Assembly (NCBI RefSeq): GCF_000828635.1 | Contig: NZ_AP012547.1 | Span: 372,001-436,000, forward strand | Reading direction: 5' to 3' | DNA from: Sulfuritalea hydrogenivorans sk43H | GTDB taxonomy: Bacteria > Pseudomonadota > Gammaproteobacteria > Burkholderiales > Rhodocyclaceae | DNA: 64,000 nt | Shown: piece after piece, positions 7,214 through 15,748 of the stretch | Layout: the number at the start of each line of letters is the position of its first letter | Numbering within the stretch: position 1 is the first letter of the stretch | Program-made: the position numbers and the translations under genes | Notes under the pieces: model-generated | The model's database searches: none | What the model saw: only the letters and a program-made list of their open reading frames with translations | What the model was told of the DNA's origin: nothing

Positions 7214-8284
7214 ATGTCAGTTCAATGCGAAGTCACCGCCAAACAAGCTGAAGGCGCGCCGATGTCCACTTTCGAGCGCTATCTGACGGTCTGGGTTTTT
7301 CTCTGCATCGTCGCCGGCATCGGCCTCGGCCAGTATCTGCCGGCACCCTTCCAGATGCTGGGGAAAATGGAAGTCGCCCGGGTCAATATTCCGGTCGGCC
7401 TGCTGATCTGGGTGATGATCATCCCGATGCTGGTCAAGGTGGATTTCGGCGCGCTGCACGAAGTCCGCAACCATGTCAAAGGCATCGGTGTCACGCTGTT
7501 CGTGAACTGGCTGGTGAAGCCCTTCTCGATGGCCTTCCTGGCCTGGCTGTTCATCCGCAACATCTTCGCGCCCTGGCTGCCGGCCGACCAGCTCGACAGC
7601 TACATCGCCGGCCTGATCCTGCTTGCCGCGGCGCCCTGCACCGCGATGGTCTTCGTCTGGAGCCGGCTGACCAACGGCGATCCGTTGTTCACCCTGTCGC
7701 AGGTGGCCTTGAACGACAGCATCATGGTCATCGCCTTCGCGCCGCTGGTGGCTTTCCTGCTCGGCATCTCGGCCATCACCGTGCCGTGGGACACATTGTT
7801 CACCTCGGTCGTGCTCTACATCGTGATCCCCGTGATCCTCGCCCAGCTCTGGCGCAAGTCGCTGCTCGCCAAGGGCCGGCAGCACTTCGACCGGACCATG
7901 GAAAAAATCGGCCCCTGGTCGATCGCCGCGCTGCTGGCGACGCTGGTACTGCTGTTCGCCTTTCAGGGCAAGGCCATCATCGACAAGCCGCTGATCATCG
8001 CGCTACTCGCGGTGCCGATCCTGATCCAGGTCTTCTTCAATTCCGCGCTGGCCTACTGGCTCAACCGCGCGGTGGGCGAGAAGCACAACGTCGCCTGTCC
8101 GTCGGCCCTGATCGGCGCTTCGAACTTCTTCGAACTGGCGGTTGCCGCCGCCATCAGCCTGTTCGGTTTCGAATCCGGCGCGGCGCTCGCCACCGTGGTC
8201 GGCGTGCTGATCGAAGTGCCGGTGATGCTGCTGGTGGTGAAACTGGTGAATTCCAGCAAGGGCTGGTACGAGGCGAAGGCCTGA
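7214..8284 (+). CDS. acr3: Acr3-family arsenite efflux permease
   Basis: A 356-residue membrane protein with about ten helices. The family signature is clear: LLAAAPCTAMVFVWS with the essential Cys, TNGDP, and a helix with ALIGASNFFELAVA. It exports As(III) driven by the membrane potential or proton gradient. The ATG at 7214 has a GGAG box. A second in-frame ATG at 7262 (MSTFERYL) coincides with the usual N-terminus of Acr3 proteins, so 16 extra residues (MSVQCEVTAKQAEGAP) may or may not be translated. Third gene of the ars operon, three bases after arsC. Confidence 0.92.
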   Translation: MSVQCEVTAKQAEGAPMSTFERYLTVWVFLCIVAGIGLGQYLPAPFQMLGKMEVARVNIPVGLLIWVMIIPMLVKVDFGALHEVRNHVKGIGVTLFVNWLVKPFSMAFLAWLFIRNIFAPWLPADQLDSYIAGLILLAAAPCTAMVFVWSRLTNGDPLFTLSQVALNDSIMVIAFAPLVAFLLGISAITVPWDTLFTSVVLYIVIPVILAQLWRKSLLAKGRQHFDRTMEKIGPWSIAALLATLVLLFAFQGKAIIDKPLIIALLAVPILIQVFFNSALAYWLNRAVGEKHNVACPSALIGASNFFELAVAAAISLFGFESGAALATVVGVLIEVPVMLLVVKLVNSSKGWYEAKA

Positions 8285-8291
8285 GTCCATC

Positions 8292-9731
8292 GTGGATATC
8301 CTGATCGCCGCGCTGCAAAGCGGTGCCGCCAGCCTCGCCTCCTATCTCGCGGCGCACGTGCTGCTGTGCCTGGTGCCGGCCTTTTTCATCGCGGGCGGGC
8401 TCTCGGCGCTGGTGCCGCAGCAATCCATCATCCGCTTCCTCGGTCCCGACGCACCGAAGTATGTTTCCTACTCGGCCGCGGCCGGCGCCGGCAGCCTGCT
8501 CGCCGTGTGTTCCTGCACCGTCCAGCCCTTGTTCGCCGGCATCTACAGCAGGGGCGCGGGGCTCGGTCCGGCGATCACCTTTCTCTTCTTTGCCCCGGCG
8601 GGCAACATCCTCGCGCTGTCCTACACCGGGGTGGCGCTCGGCGCCGATTTCGCCATTGCGCGCATCGTGCTCGCGCTGTGCTTCGGTATCGGCATCGGCA
8701 TGCTGATGGCGCTGATCTTCCATCGCGAAGAGTCCGCGCGCACCGCGGCGAACGGCGCATTCGTCGCCGGCGGCGGCATTCCGCGCAGGAATCTGCTGTT
8801 CCTCGCCGTCCTCGTCGCGCTGCTGATCGCCGGCACGCTCAAAATCGAATGGCTGACCGCGCCTCTGTTCAGCACGGTGCTGCCCTGGGATGGCGCGTCG
8901 ACGGCGCAGGGGCTGCTCGATCGACTGGTACCCGTAAATCAGATCAAGGGCGAGGAAGGCCTCAGCCTGCAGGGCCTGACCCTGATCGGCCTCCTGCTGG
9001 CGATCGGTGCCGCGGCATGGCGCGGGCTGGGGCAGGTCGATGCCGGCTTCAGCCGCCTGACCTGGCTGGCGCTCGGCCTGACGGCTTTCACGCTGGTCTT
9101 CGCCGCGCTCGGCGTGCAGGCAGGCTCGTCGGGGCTGGCGATCACCGTCAGCGGACGCACGCTGGCCGTGGCGATTCTCTGCGCCGCCATCCTGCCGCTG
9201 GCGCGCCGCTTTGACGCCTGGGACATGCAGCAATGGCTGTGGGAAACCTGGCGCTTCATCCGGATGATATTTCCGCTGCTGGTGGTCGGCGTGTTTCTGG
9301 TCGGCGTGGTGCGCAGCTTCATCCAGCCCGAGTGGATCCAGTTCATCGCGGGCAGCAACACGCTGCTGGCCAACCTCGCCGGCGTGGTGTTCGGCATCTT
9401 CATGTATTTTCCGACGCTGGTCGAAGTGCCGATCGCCAGGATGTTCCTCTCGCTCGGCATGCATCCGGGGCCGCTGATCGCCTACCTGATGGCCGACCCC
9501 GAACTCTCGCTGCAAAGCATCCTGATCACTTCCGCCATCATCGGCAAACTCAAGGCCTGGACCTACGTCGGGCTGGTGGCGGTATTCTCGACCATCGCGG
9601 GCCTGGCTTACGGCGCCTGGGTGGACGGCATGCCGCTCGGCACACTGGCGCTGATCATCGGCGGCTTCTTGCTCACGCTCGCGGCGGCAGTGCAACTGAT
9701 CGGGCGGGCGCAAGCTTCGCCCGCGCACTGA
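8292..9731 (+). CDS. YraQ/ArsP-like permease (DUF318 family), long form
   Basis: A 479-residue membrane protein with two similar halves of several helices each. The first contains AVCSCTVQPLFAGIYSRGAG, the second YFPTLVEVPIARMF; a CSC motif in a membrane helix is typical of this permease family, which includes the organoarsenical exporter ArsP. The position in the ars operon supports an arsenic role, but the family is broad and the substrate is inferred. It starts with GTG seven bases after acr3 and is followed by a mini-thioredoxin, a pairing repeated at 21.4-22.7 kb. Confidence 0.75.
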   Translation: MDILIAALQSGAASLASYLAAHVLLCLVPAFFIAGGLSALVPQQSIIRFLGPDAPKYVSYSAAAGAGSLLAVCSCTVQPLFAGIYSRGAGLGPAITFLFFAPAGNILALSYTGVALGADFAIARIVLALCFGIGIGMLMALIFHREESARTAANGAFVAGGGIPRRNLLFLAVLVALLIAGTLKIEWLTAPLFSTVLPWDGASTAQGLLDRLVPVNQIKGEEGLSLQGLTLIGLLLAIGAAAWRGLGQVDAGFSRLTWLALGLTAFTLVFAALGVQAGSSGLAITVSGRTLAVAILCAAILPLARRFDAWDMQQWLWETWRFIRMIFPLLVVGVFLVGVVRSFIQPEWIQFIAGSNTLLANLAGVVFGIFMYFPTLVEVPIARMFLSLGMHPGPLIAYLMADPELSLQSILITSAIIGKLKAWTYVGLVAVFSTIAGLAYGAWVDGMPLGTLALIIGGFLLTLAAAVQLIGRAQASPAH

Positions 9732-9746
9732 ACACAAGGAGGCACC

Positions 9747-9983
9747 ATGCAGATCAAGATCCTCGGTACCGGCTGCGCCAAGTGCCAGCGGCTCGAACAA
9801 CTCACGCGCGAAGTCGTCGCCGAACTCGGGATCGAAGCGGAATTCGATCACGTGCGCGACATGAAGGCGATCATGGCCTACCCGATCATGACCACCCCGG
9901 CCCTGGTGGTCGACGAAGAAGTCATGGTCTTCGGCCGCATGCCGAGCAAGGACGAAATCGCCGGCTGGCTGAAGCAGGCATGA
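9747..9983 (+). CDS. Mini-thioredoxin (redox-active disulfide protein 2 family)
   Basis: A 78-residue thioredoxin fold with the motif CAKC (residues 10-13) and the cis-Pro loop TTPALVV. Proteins of this size commonly accompany YraQ/ArsP-type permeases and probably act as their thiol partner or as a metal(loid) carrier. A strong AAGGAGG box precedes the ATG. It closely resembles the protein at 21428. Confidence 0.8.
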   Translation: MQIKILGTGCAKCQRLEQLTREVVAELGIEAEFDHVRDMKAIMAYPIMTTPALVVDEEVMVFGRMPSKDEIAGWLKQA

Positions 9984-9994
9984 GCGTCGTAACC

Positions 9995-10017
9995 GCCGTA
10001 CCACCAGCGCCGACTCT
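9995..10017 (+). repeat. Dispersed 23-bp repeat, copy 3
   Basis: Twelve bases after the mini-thioredoxin stop. One base in the core differs (CACCAGCGCCGACT). Same orientation as the genes around it. Confidence 0.75.
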
Positions 10018-10032
10018 CATCAGGAGCAAATC

Positions 10033-10056
10033 ATGAGTGAATCGCAGCAGTTCTAG
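10033..10056 (+). pseudogene. Eight-codon micro-ORF, likely remnant of an OsmC gene start
   Basis: AGGAG followed by an ATG opens a seven-residue reading frame (MSESQQF, then TAG). The next real gene begins MSDTPQF, so this looks like the start of a duplicated OsmC-type gene that has been lost, or a short leader peptide. It is too short to decide. Confidence 0.35.
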
Positions 10057-10072
10057 TTACGGCCGCTGCGCT

Positions 10073-10095
10073 TAACGCCGATAAATCCGGCGTTA
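10073..10095 (+). terminator. Hairpin upstream of the OsmC gene
   Basis: TAACGCCG at 10073-10080 pairs with CGGCGTTA at 10088-10095 around a seven-base loop. There is no T-run after it, so it is more likely an attenuator or RNA-stability element between the mini-thioredoxin and OsmC genes than a strong terminator. Confidence 0.4.
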
Positions 10096-10130
10096 GCCTT
10101 CACTGAAACTCTGTCTTAAAGGAGAAATTA

Positions 10131-10583
10131 ATGAGCGACACCCCGCAGTTTTCTTTCACCCTCGAACAGCAGGAGGACTTCGCTTTCCTGATCCGCTTCG
10201 ACCAGAACATTCCGCCGCTGCTGGCCGACGAGCCGGAGCCTTTGGGCAAGGGTGCCGGCCCCAATCCTTCGCGCCTGCTCGCCGCCGGCATTGCCAATTG
10301 CCTCTCGGCCAGCCTGTTGTTCGCGCTGCGCAAGTTCAAGAACAATCCCGGCCCGATCACCACGGTGGTTACCGCGCACATGGAGCGCAACGAGGCGAAG
10401 CGCCTGCGTGTCGGCAGCGTCGATGTCATGATCCAGTTCGATTCGCCGGCCGATTCGATGGAACACCTGGACCGCGTGCTCGACCAGTTCGAGGATTTCT
10501 GCGTCGTCACCCAGAGCGTTCGCAGCGGCTTTCCGGTGAACGTCACCGTGCGCGATGGCACTGGCAAGGTGCTTAAGGGCTAG
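10131..10583 (+). CDS. OsmC/Ohr-family thiol peroxidase-like protein
   Basis: A 150-residue OsmC-fold protein. The two redox Cys of the family are present at 57 (AANC-like ANCLSAS) and 124 (DFCVVTQSV). Members reduce organic or lipid hydroperoxides, and some handle sulfane sulfur. A strong AAAGGAG box precedes the ATG. It follows the ars genes and precedes a DUF4395 membrane protein; OsmC and DUF4395 genes are often neighbours of rhodanese and sulfur genes, so a role in sulfur-stress handling is possible. Confidence 0.8.
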   Translation: MSDTPQFSFTLEQQEDFAFLIRFDQNIPPLLADEPEPLGKGAGPNPSRLLAAGIANCLSASLLFALRKFKNNPGPITTVVTAHMERNEAKRLRVGSVDVMIQFDSPADSMEHLDRVLDQFEDFCVVTQSVRSGFPVNVTVRDGTGKVLKG

Positions 10584-10612
10584 GCTTGCACCGATTTATT
10601 GACAGGATGCAC

Positions 10613-11350
10613 ATGAGCAAAATTCTTGGATTTGGAGAGACCGTCGAAGGCCATGCCGTGCCGGTGCTCAACGAACGCGAAGTGCGGGCCGGCGCCGGCA
10701 TCCTGTTCTTCTTCGCCATGGTCGCCTTCATGAACGCATGGATGCTGGGCGACTTTCGCCTGACGCGGATTTTCGTCGTCGCCTTTCTGGTCGACTTCAC
10801 GATCCGGATTTTCATCAATCCGCGCTTTTCTCCGAGCCTCGTCGTCGGCCGCTTCGCGGTGCGTAACCAGCTCCCGGAATACGTCGGTGCGCCGCAGAAG
10901 CGCTTCGCCTGGGCCATCGGCTTCGCGCTGGCGTTGGCAATGCTGTTCCTGATCGTGATCCATAACGTGATCGGCCCGATCAACCTGCTGGTCTGCGCCG
11001 CCTGCCTGACGCTGATGTTCTTCGAAAGTGCTTTCGGCATCTGCCTCGGCTGCAAGGTCTACAACCGGTTCCACAGGGAGCAGGCCCAGCTCTGTCCGGG
11101 CGGCACCTGCGAGGTGTCGGCGCGGCAGGAAATCCAGAAAATCGGCTTTGCGCAAACCCTGATCGTCGTCGCCTTTTTGGTCATGATCGTGTTCGTCAGC
11201 CGGAACATTTCCACTCCGGTCGAGGCGCCGACGCTGCTCGACGCCGCCCCTGCGACGGAGAACACGGCCAGCGGCGACTGTACGCCGCCCGAGTGGGCCG
11301 TCGCCATGGGCCATGCCGAGAAATGGAAGCTGCATCACAACTGCAAGTGA
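10613..11350 (+). CDS. DUF4395 family integral membrane protein
   Basis: About 245 residues. The core (residues about 20-160) has four membrane helices and the family hallmark CLGCKVY near the end of the fourth. A Cys-containing segment (CPGGTCEV), one more helix and a C-terminal tail with further Cys follow. I start at ATG 10613, which has AGGA at the right distance; ATG 10607 is six bases upstream. Function unknown. The conserved Cys pairs suggest thiol or sulfur chemistry, and it is downstream of OsmC in the same direction. Confidence 0.65.
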   Translation: MSKILGFGETVEGHAVPVLNEREVRAGAGILFFFAMVAFMNAWMLGDFRLTRIFVVAFLVDFTIRIFINPRFSPSLVVGRFAVRNQLPEYVGAPQKRFAWAIGFALALAMLFLIVIHNVIGPINLLVCAACLTLMFFESAFGICLGCKVYNRFHREQAQLCPGGTCEVSARQEIQKIGFAQTLIVVAFLVMIVFVSRNISTPVEAPTLLDAAPATENTASGDCTPPEWAVAMGHAEKWKLHHNCK

Positions 11351-11749
11351 AAGGGGCGCGCACGACAGATCGTCGTCGCGTTCTCGTTGCCTGCGGCCAG
11401 CCGGGACAATAGCCGTACCGCGAGCGCCGTCCCCGGATACCGCTTCGCATGACTTTTCCAGGTTCGCATTTCCACCGCCGGCCCCCGCGCCGGGCCCATC
11501 CCGCGTAACATATGCCTAAAGTGAGTATGCCGCTTGCAGCGGTTGCCGGTAGCAGCGGACTCCCGTCCCGCTTGTGGCGATTGATAAACTGAGGCGGCAA
11601 CAAAAGCATTTACCCGGCGATGATCGGGACATGGGGGCAGGCGTGGGCATGAGGGTGTCTCGAAGCCGTTCAAACAGTTGCCGGAGGGTGTTCGCATGCC
11701 CGCCGCGAGTTCAATCGCGCCGCTCGCGGAATAGTGAAAACACTGCGAG
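11351..11749. other. Gap of 399 bases without a gene
   Basis: No convincing coding sequence on either strand. The region must carry the promoter for the signalling genes at 11750 and 15745, but I see no clear -35/-10 pair, sigma-54 site, terminator or repeat. Confidence 0.4.
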
Positions 11750-14700
11750 ATGAACACCAGCGCCATCGGCACCCTGCAGGAACAGCTGGAAGACTTGCGC
11801 GACAAGCTCGCGCGGGATGGCTGGGATCGATTGCGCGGCCTGCGTTTGCTGGATCGGCTGAAGCTGGCGCATTCGCTTCTGGAAAGCGGGCAGGTGCGGG
11901 ATACCTGCGCCGCACTGGTGTCCCTGTTGTCGAAGGCGGTCACCGAAAAGGAAATTGCCGCCGTTCGTCTGCATGCGCTGCTTGATCTCACCGGACAGAT
12001 GGTGGGCGCGCTGAGTACGAGAAACGCCATTCGCCAGTCAACGGCGCCGGTGGCGCCGCTGAACATGACAGTGATTGCCGTCGGCGCCCTCGATCAGGAC
12101 CTGGAACCCTTGCGCGTGGTGCTGGCCGGGATGGGGGCGACACTCGGGACATTCGGCCAGCCGGAGGACATGCCTGTACCTTTGGACAAGAGCCATCTGG
12201 TGCTGGCCGACATGAACTGGATCCTGTCGCTCACGGATTCCCGGCGCCGTTTTCTCGCAACGGAAGCCGCCAGGGCCGGCAGCTGGATCGTGCTGGCCGA
12301 TCCCGATGCCACGTTTTCACAGCAGGTCGAGCTGCTGCGTTCCGGCGTCAGGTGTTTCTTCACGAAGCCGCTGGCGCTGCATCGCCTCACCGGCCTCATG
12401 GAAGAGTTGCGGGTGGCCGAACGGGGGGACCGTTATCGCGTGATGCTGGTTGACGACGAGCAGAGTACGCTCAATGCGTTTGCCGCGATCCTGACCGAGG
12501 CCGGCATGGACGTGCTGCCCTCGGAAGACCCCTTGCTGGTGCTTGATTTCATGGACGAGTATCGGCCCGACGTGCTGGTGGTCGACTTCGAGATGGCGGC
12601 CTGCCGCGGACCGGAACTGGTCACCCTGATCCGGCAGCAGGAACGCCATGTGCAGCTGCCGGTGATCTATCTCACCGCCTGGAACGACCGCGAGCGGCAG
12701 TTGGCGGCCCGCCGCTCGGCTGCCGAAGACTTCCTGCCAAAATCCGGCGACCCCGCCGTGCTGATTACCGCGGCGTCCACCCTGGCGCGGCGCCATCGGC
12801 GCCTGCAGAGCATGATGGCGCAGGCCGCCGCCAGGGACGAGGACCTGAATCGCGCCTTGTCCCTGGCCCAGGTGGGCAGCTGGGTGCTCGACTTCAACCG
12901 CAACGAAATGCACTGGTCGCCGGAGGCGCGCCGCATCCTTGGCCTGCCGGACAATTCCAGCCTGAGTCTCGATGACTATCTGGGCAGGATGGTTCAGGCG
13001 GAAGATCAAAGCGCGGTAAGGCAGTTTCGCCGCCAGGTGCTCAAGGGCGAGCGCGCCGAGGTCGCCTATCGCGTCGTGCTGGGTGGCGAAACCCGCTGGG
13101 TGCGGAGCCGCGCCGAGCGGATTCTGGACGCGGCGGGAAACATCCTGCGCTATGTCGGCACGGTGCAGGACATCACCGATCGCCGCCGCGCCGAACTCGG
13201 ACAGGAGCACGCCAAGCGGGCGCTGACCCAGATCGTCGACGGCACGCCGGTCTCGACCTTCGTCATCGATGCCGATCACCGCGTCACGCACTGGAATCGC
13301 GCGTGCGAGCGCGTATTCAGGATTCCCGCGGCCGACATGATCGGCACCCAGGATGTGTGGCGGGCGTTTTACCCGGCGCCGAGGCCGGTGCTGGCCGATC
13401 TGATCGTCAACGACGACCAGGCCGCCCTGGCGGCCATGGAACACTACTACACGGGAACCGTTGGTCCGTCCCCCGTCGTGCGCGGAGCCTATGAAGCCGA
13501 GAATTACTTTCCCAATATCGGGCGCTGGCTGAGTTTTCTCGCCGCGCCGCTGCACGATGACAACGGACGCATCGTCGGCGCCATCGAAACCCTGCAGGAC
13601 ATCACCGAGCGCAAGGTCGCCGAAGCGGCCCTGCTGAAGAGCCAGACGCTGATGGCCTCCGTGCTTTCCAGCGCTTCCTACTCCATCATCGCCACCGATC
13701 TGCAAGGCCTCATCACGGTTTTCAATCGCGGCGCCGAGACGCTGCTGGGCCATGCCGCGGAAGACATGGTGGGCAGGCAGGATCCCGGGGTGTTCCATGA
13801 TCCCGACGAAGTTCTTGCCTATGCCGAGTTGCTGACGCGGGAGCTGGGCTTTGCCGTGGCGCCCGGCTTCGATGCCTTTGTCGCCAGGACACGCGTCACG
13901 GGCGAACCCGATGAGCGCGAATGGACGTATATCCGCAAGGACGGAACGCGCATACCGGTGCTGCTGTCGGTCACCGCGATACGCAACCAGCAGGGCGAAA
14001 TCACCGGCTATCTGGGCGTTGCCACCAGCATCGAGGAGCGCAGGCAGGCCGAGGCCAATCTGCGCGTTGCCGCGATTGCCTTCGAGTCGCAGGAAGGCAT
14101 GATGATCACCGACCCCAAGGGTGTCATTGTGCGCGTCAATCAGGCTTTCGTTCGCCTCACCGGCTACAGCGCGGATGAGGCCATCGGCCAGACCCCGGCC
14201 TTGTTCAAGTCGGGGCGCCACGATGCCGAGTACTACCGGCGCATGTGGACCACCTTGCGCGAGAGCGGTTACTGGCAGGGCGAAATCTGGAATCGGCGCA
14301 AGAACGGAAAGATCTATGCCGAGATGCTCACCATCAGTTCCGTCGTCGCGCCCGACGGGCAGGTCAGCAACTACATCGGGACTTTTTCGGACATTTCCCG
14401 CAACACCGAAGCGGAAGCCGAAATCCACCGCCTGGCGTTCTACGACCCGCTGACCCAGTTGCCCAATCGGCGGTTGCTGATCGACCGCCTGCAGCAGGCG
14501 ATTGGCGCCAGCGCCCGTTCGGGGCGCGAAGGCGCGCTGCTGTTCATCGATCTCGACAATTTCAAGATCCTCAATGACACGCTCGGCCACGATCACGGCG
14601 ACCTGCTGCTGAAGGAAGTTGCGCAGCGCCTGCGTGCATGCGTGCGCGAGAGCGACAGCGTGGCCCGCCTCGGCGGCGACGAGTTCGTGGTGATGCTGGA

Positions 14701-15748
14701 AGGCCTCGACGAAAATCCGGAGAATGCCGCGCCGCAGGCCAAGGCGGTCGGCGAAAAGATACTGACCGAGCTCAACGAGACCTACCTGTTGGGCGAACAC
14801 CGGCATCACAGTACGCCGAGCATCGGCATCACCTTGTTCGGCGAGAAGCAGGAAGCCGTTGACGAGCTGCTGAAGCGGGCGGACTTCGCCATGTACCAGT
14901 CCAAGGCGGCGGGCCGCAATACCCTGCGCTTCTTCGATCCGCAAATGCAGGCCGTGGTAACGGCCCGCGCCAGCCTGGAAGCGGAGCTGCGCCAGGCCCT
15001 GCAGGATGGCCAGTTCCTGCTTCACTACCAGGCCCAGGTCGATGCCACGGGGCGGATGACAGGCGCCGAAGCCCTGGTGCGCTGGCAGCATCCGGAGCGC
15101 GGCATGGTTCCTCCCGGCGAGTTCATTCCGCTTGCCGAAGACAATGGCCTGATATTGCAACTCGGCCACTGGGTGCTGCAAGCCGCCTGCGCGCAACTGG
15201 TAAGATGGGCGCGTCAGCCCGGCATGAACCATCTTACGGTGGCGGTCAATGTCAGCGTGCGCCAGTTCCATCACATCGACTTTGTCGAGCAGGTGCTGGC
15301 GATCCTCGACCACACCGGCGCGGACCCTCGACGACTCAAGCTGGAACTGACGGAAAGCCTGCTCCTGACGGATGTGGAAGACATCATCAAAAAAATGACC
15401 GCACTCAAGGTGAAAGGTGTCGGTTTCTCGCTCGACGACTTCGGCACCGGCTATTCGTCGCTCACCTATCTCAAGCGCCTGCCGCTCGACCAGTTGAAGA
15501 TCGACCAATCCTTTGTCCGTGACGTGCTCACCGACCCCAACGATGCGGCAATCGCCAAAGCCATCATTACCCTGGGGCAGAGCCTCGGCCTGGCGGTGAT
15601 CGCCGAAGGAGTGGAAACCGAGGGGCAGCGGGGTTTTCTCGCCAGCCACGGCTGCAACGCCTATCAGGGTTATCTGTTCGGCCGTCCGGTAGCGGCCGGG
15701 AGCCTTGAAGCCGCCAGGGGATGTGAATCCCGCGACCCGGTGACATGA
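11750..15748 (+). CDS. Receiver-PAS-GGDEF-EAL cyclic-di-GMP signalling protein
   Basis: A 1332-residue cytoplasmic protein. Residues about 100-215 look like a degenerate receiver. A true receiver follows (about 228-345, VMLVDDEQS, phospho-acceptor Asp in VVDFEM). Three to four PAS segments follow (from about 370, 490, 625 and 765), with PAC tails such as YVGTVQDITDRR. The GGDEF domain (RLGGDEFVVML near 974) keeps the diguanylate cyclase signature, and the EAL domain (GAEALVRW near 1105, DDFGTGYS) keeps phosphodiesterase residues. Its stop overlaps the next start (ATGA), so the two are co-translated. The two C-terminal halves are close paralogues. Confidence 0.9.
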   Translation: MNTSAIGTLQEQLEDLRDKLARDGWDRLRGLRLLDRLKLAHSLLESGQVRDTCAALVSLLSKAVTEKEIAAVRLHALLDLTGQMVGALSTRNAIRQSTAPVAPLNMTVIAVGALDQDLEPLRVVLAGMGATLGTFGQPEDMPVPLDKSHLVLADMNWILSLTDSRRRFLATEAARAGSWIVLADPDATFSQQVELLRSGVRCFFTKPLALHRLTGLMEELRVAERGDRYRVMLVDDEQSTLNAFAAILTEAGMDVLPSEDPLLVLDFMDEYRPDVLVVDFEMAACRGPELVTLIRQQERHVQLPVIYLTAWNDRERQLAARRSAAEDFLPKSGDPAVLITAASTLARRHRRLQSMMAQAAARDEDLNRALSLAQVGSWVLDFNRNEMHWSPEARRILGLPDNSSLSLDDYLGRMVQAEDQSAVRQFRRQVLKGERAEVAYRVVLGGETRWVRSRAERILDAAGNILRYVGTVQDITDRRRAELGQEHAKRALTQIVDGTPVSTFVIDADHRVTHWNRACERVFRIPAADMIGTQDVWRAFYPAPRPVLADLIVNDDQAALAAMEHYYTGTVGPSPVVRGAYEAENYFPNIGRWLSFLAAPLHDDNGRIVGAIETLQDITERKVAEAALLKSQTLMASVLSSASYSIIATDLQGLITVFNRGAETLLGHAAEDMVGRQDPGVFHDPDEVLAYAELLTRELGFAVAPGFDAFVARTRVTGEPDEREWTYIRKDGTRIPVLLSVTAIRNQQGEITGYLGVATSIEERRQAEANLRVAAIAFESQEGMMITDPKGVIVRVNQAFVRLTGYSADEAIGQTPALFKSGRHDAEYYRRMWTTLRESGYWQGEIWNRRKNGKIYAEMLTISSVVAPDGQVSNYIGTFSDISRNTEAEAEIHRLAFYDPLTQLPNRRLLIDRLQQAIGASARSGREGALLFIDLDNFKILNDTLGHDHGDLLLKEVAQRLRACVRESDSVARLGGDEFVVMLEGLDENPENAAPQAKAVGEKILTELNETYLLGEHRHHSTPSIGITLFGEKQEAVDELLKRADFAMYQSKAAGRNTLRFFDPQMQAVVTARASLEAELRQALQDGQFLLHYQAQVDATGRMTGAEALVRWQHPERGMVPPGEFIPLAEDNGLILQLGHWVLQAACAQLVRWARQPGMNHLTVAVNVSVRQFHHIDFVEQVLAILDHTGADPRRLKLELTESLLLTDVEDIIKKMTALKVKGVGFSLDDFGTGYSSLTYLKRLPLDQLKIDQSFVRDVLTDPNDAAIAKAIITLGQSLGLAVIAEGVETEGQRGFLASHGCNAYQGYLFGRPVAAGSLEAARGCESRDPVT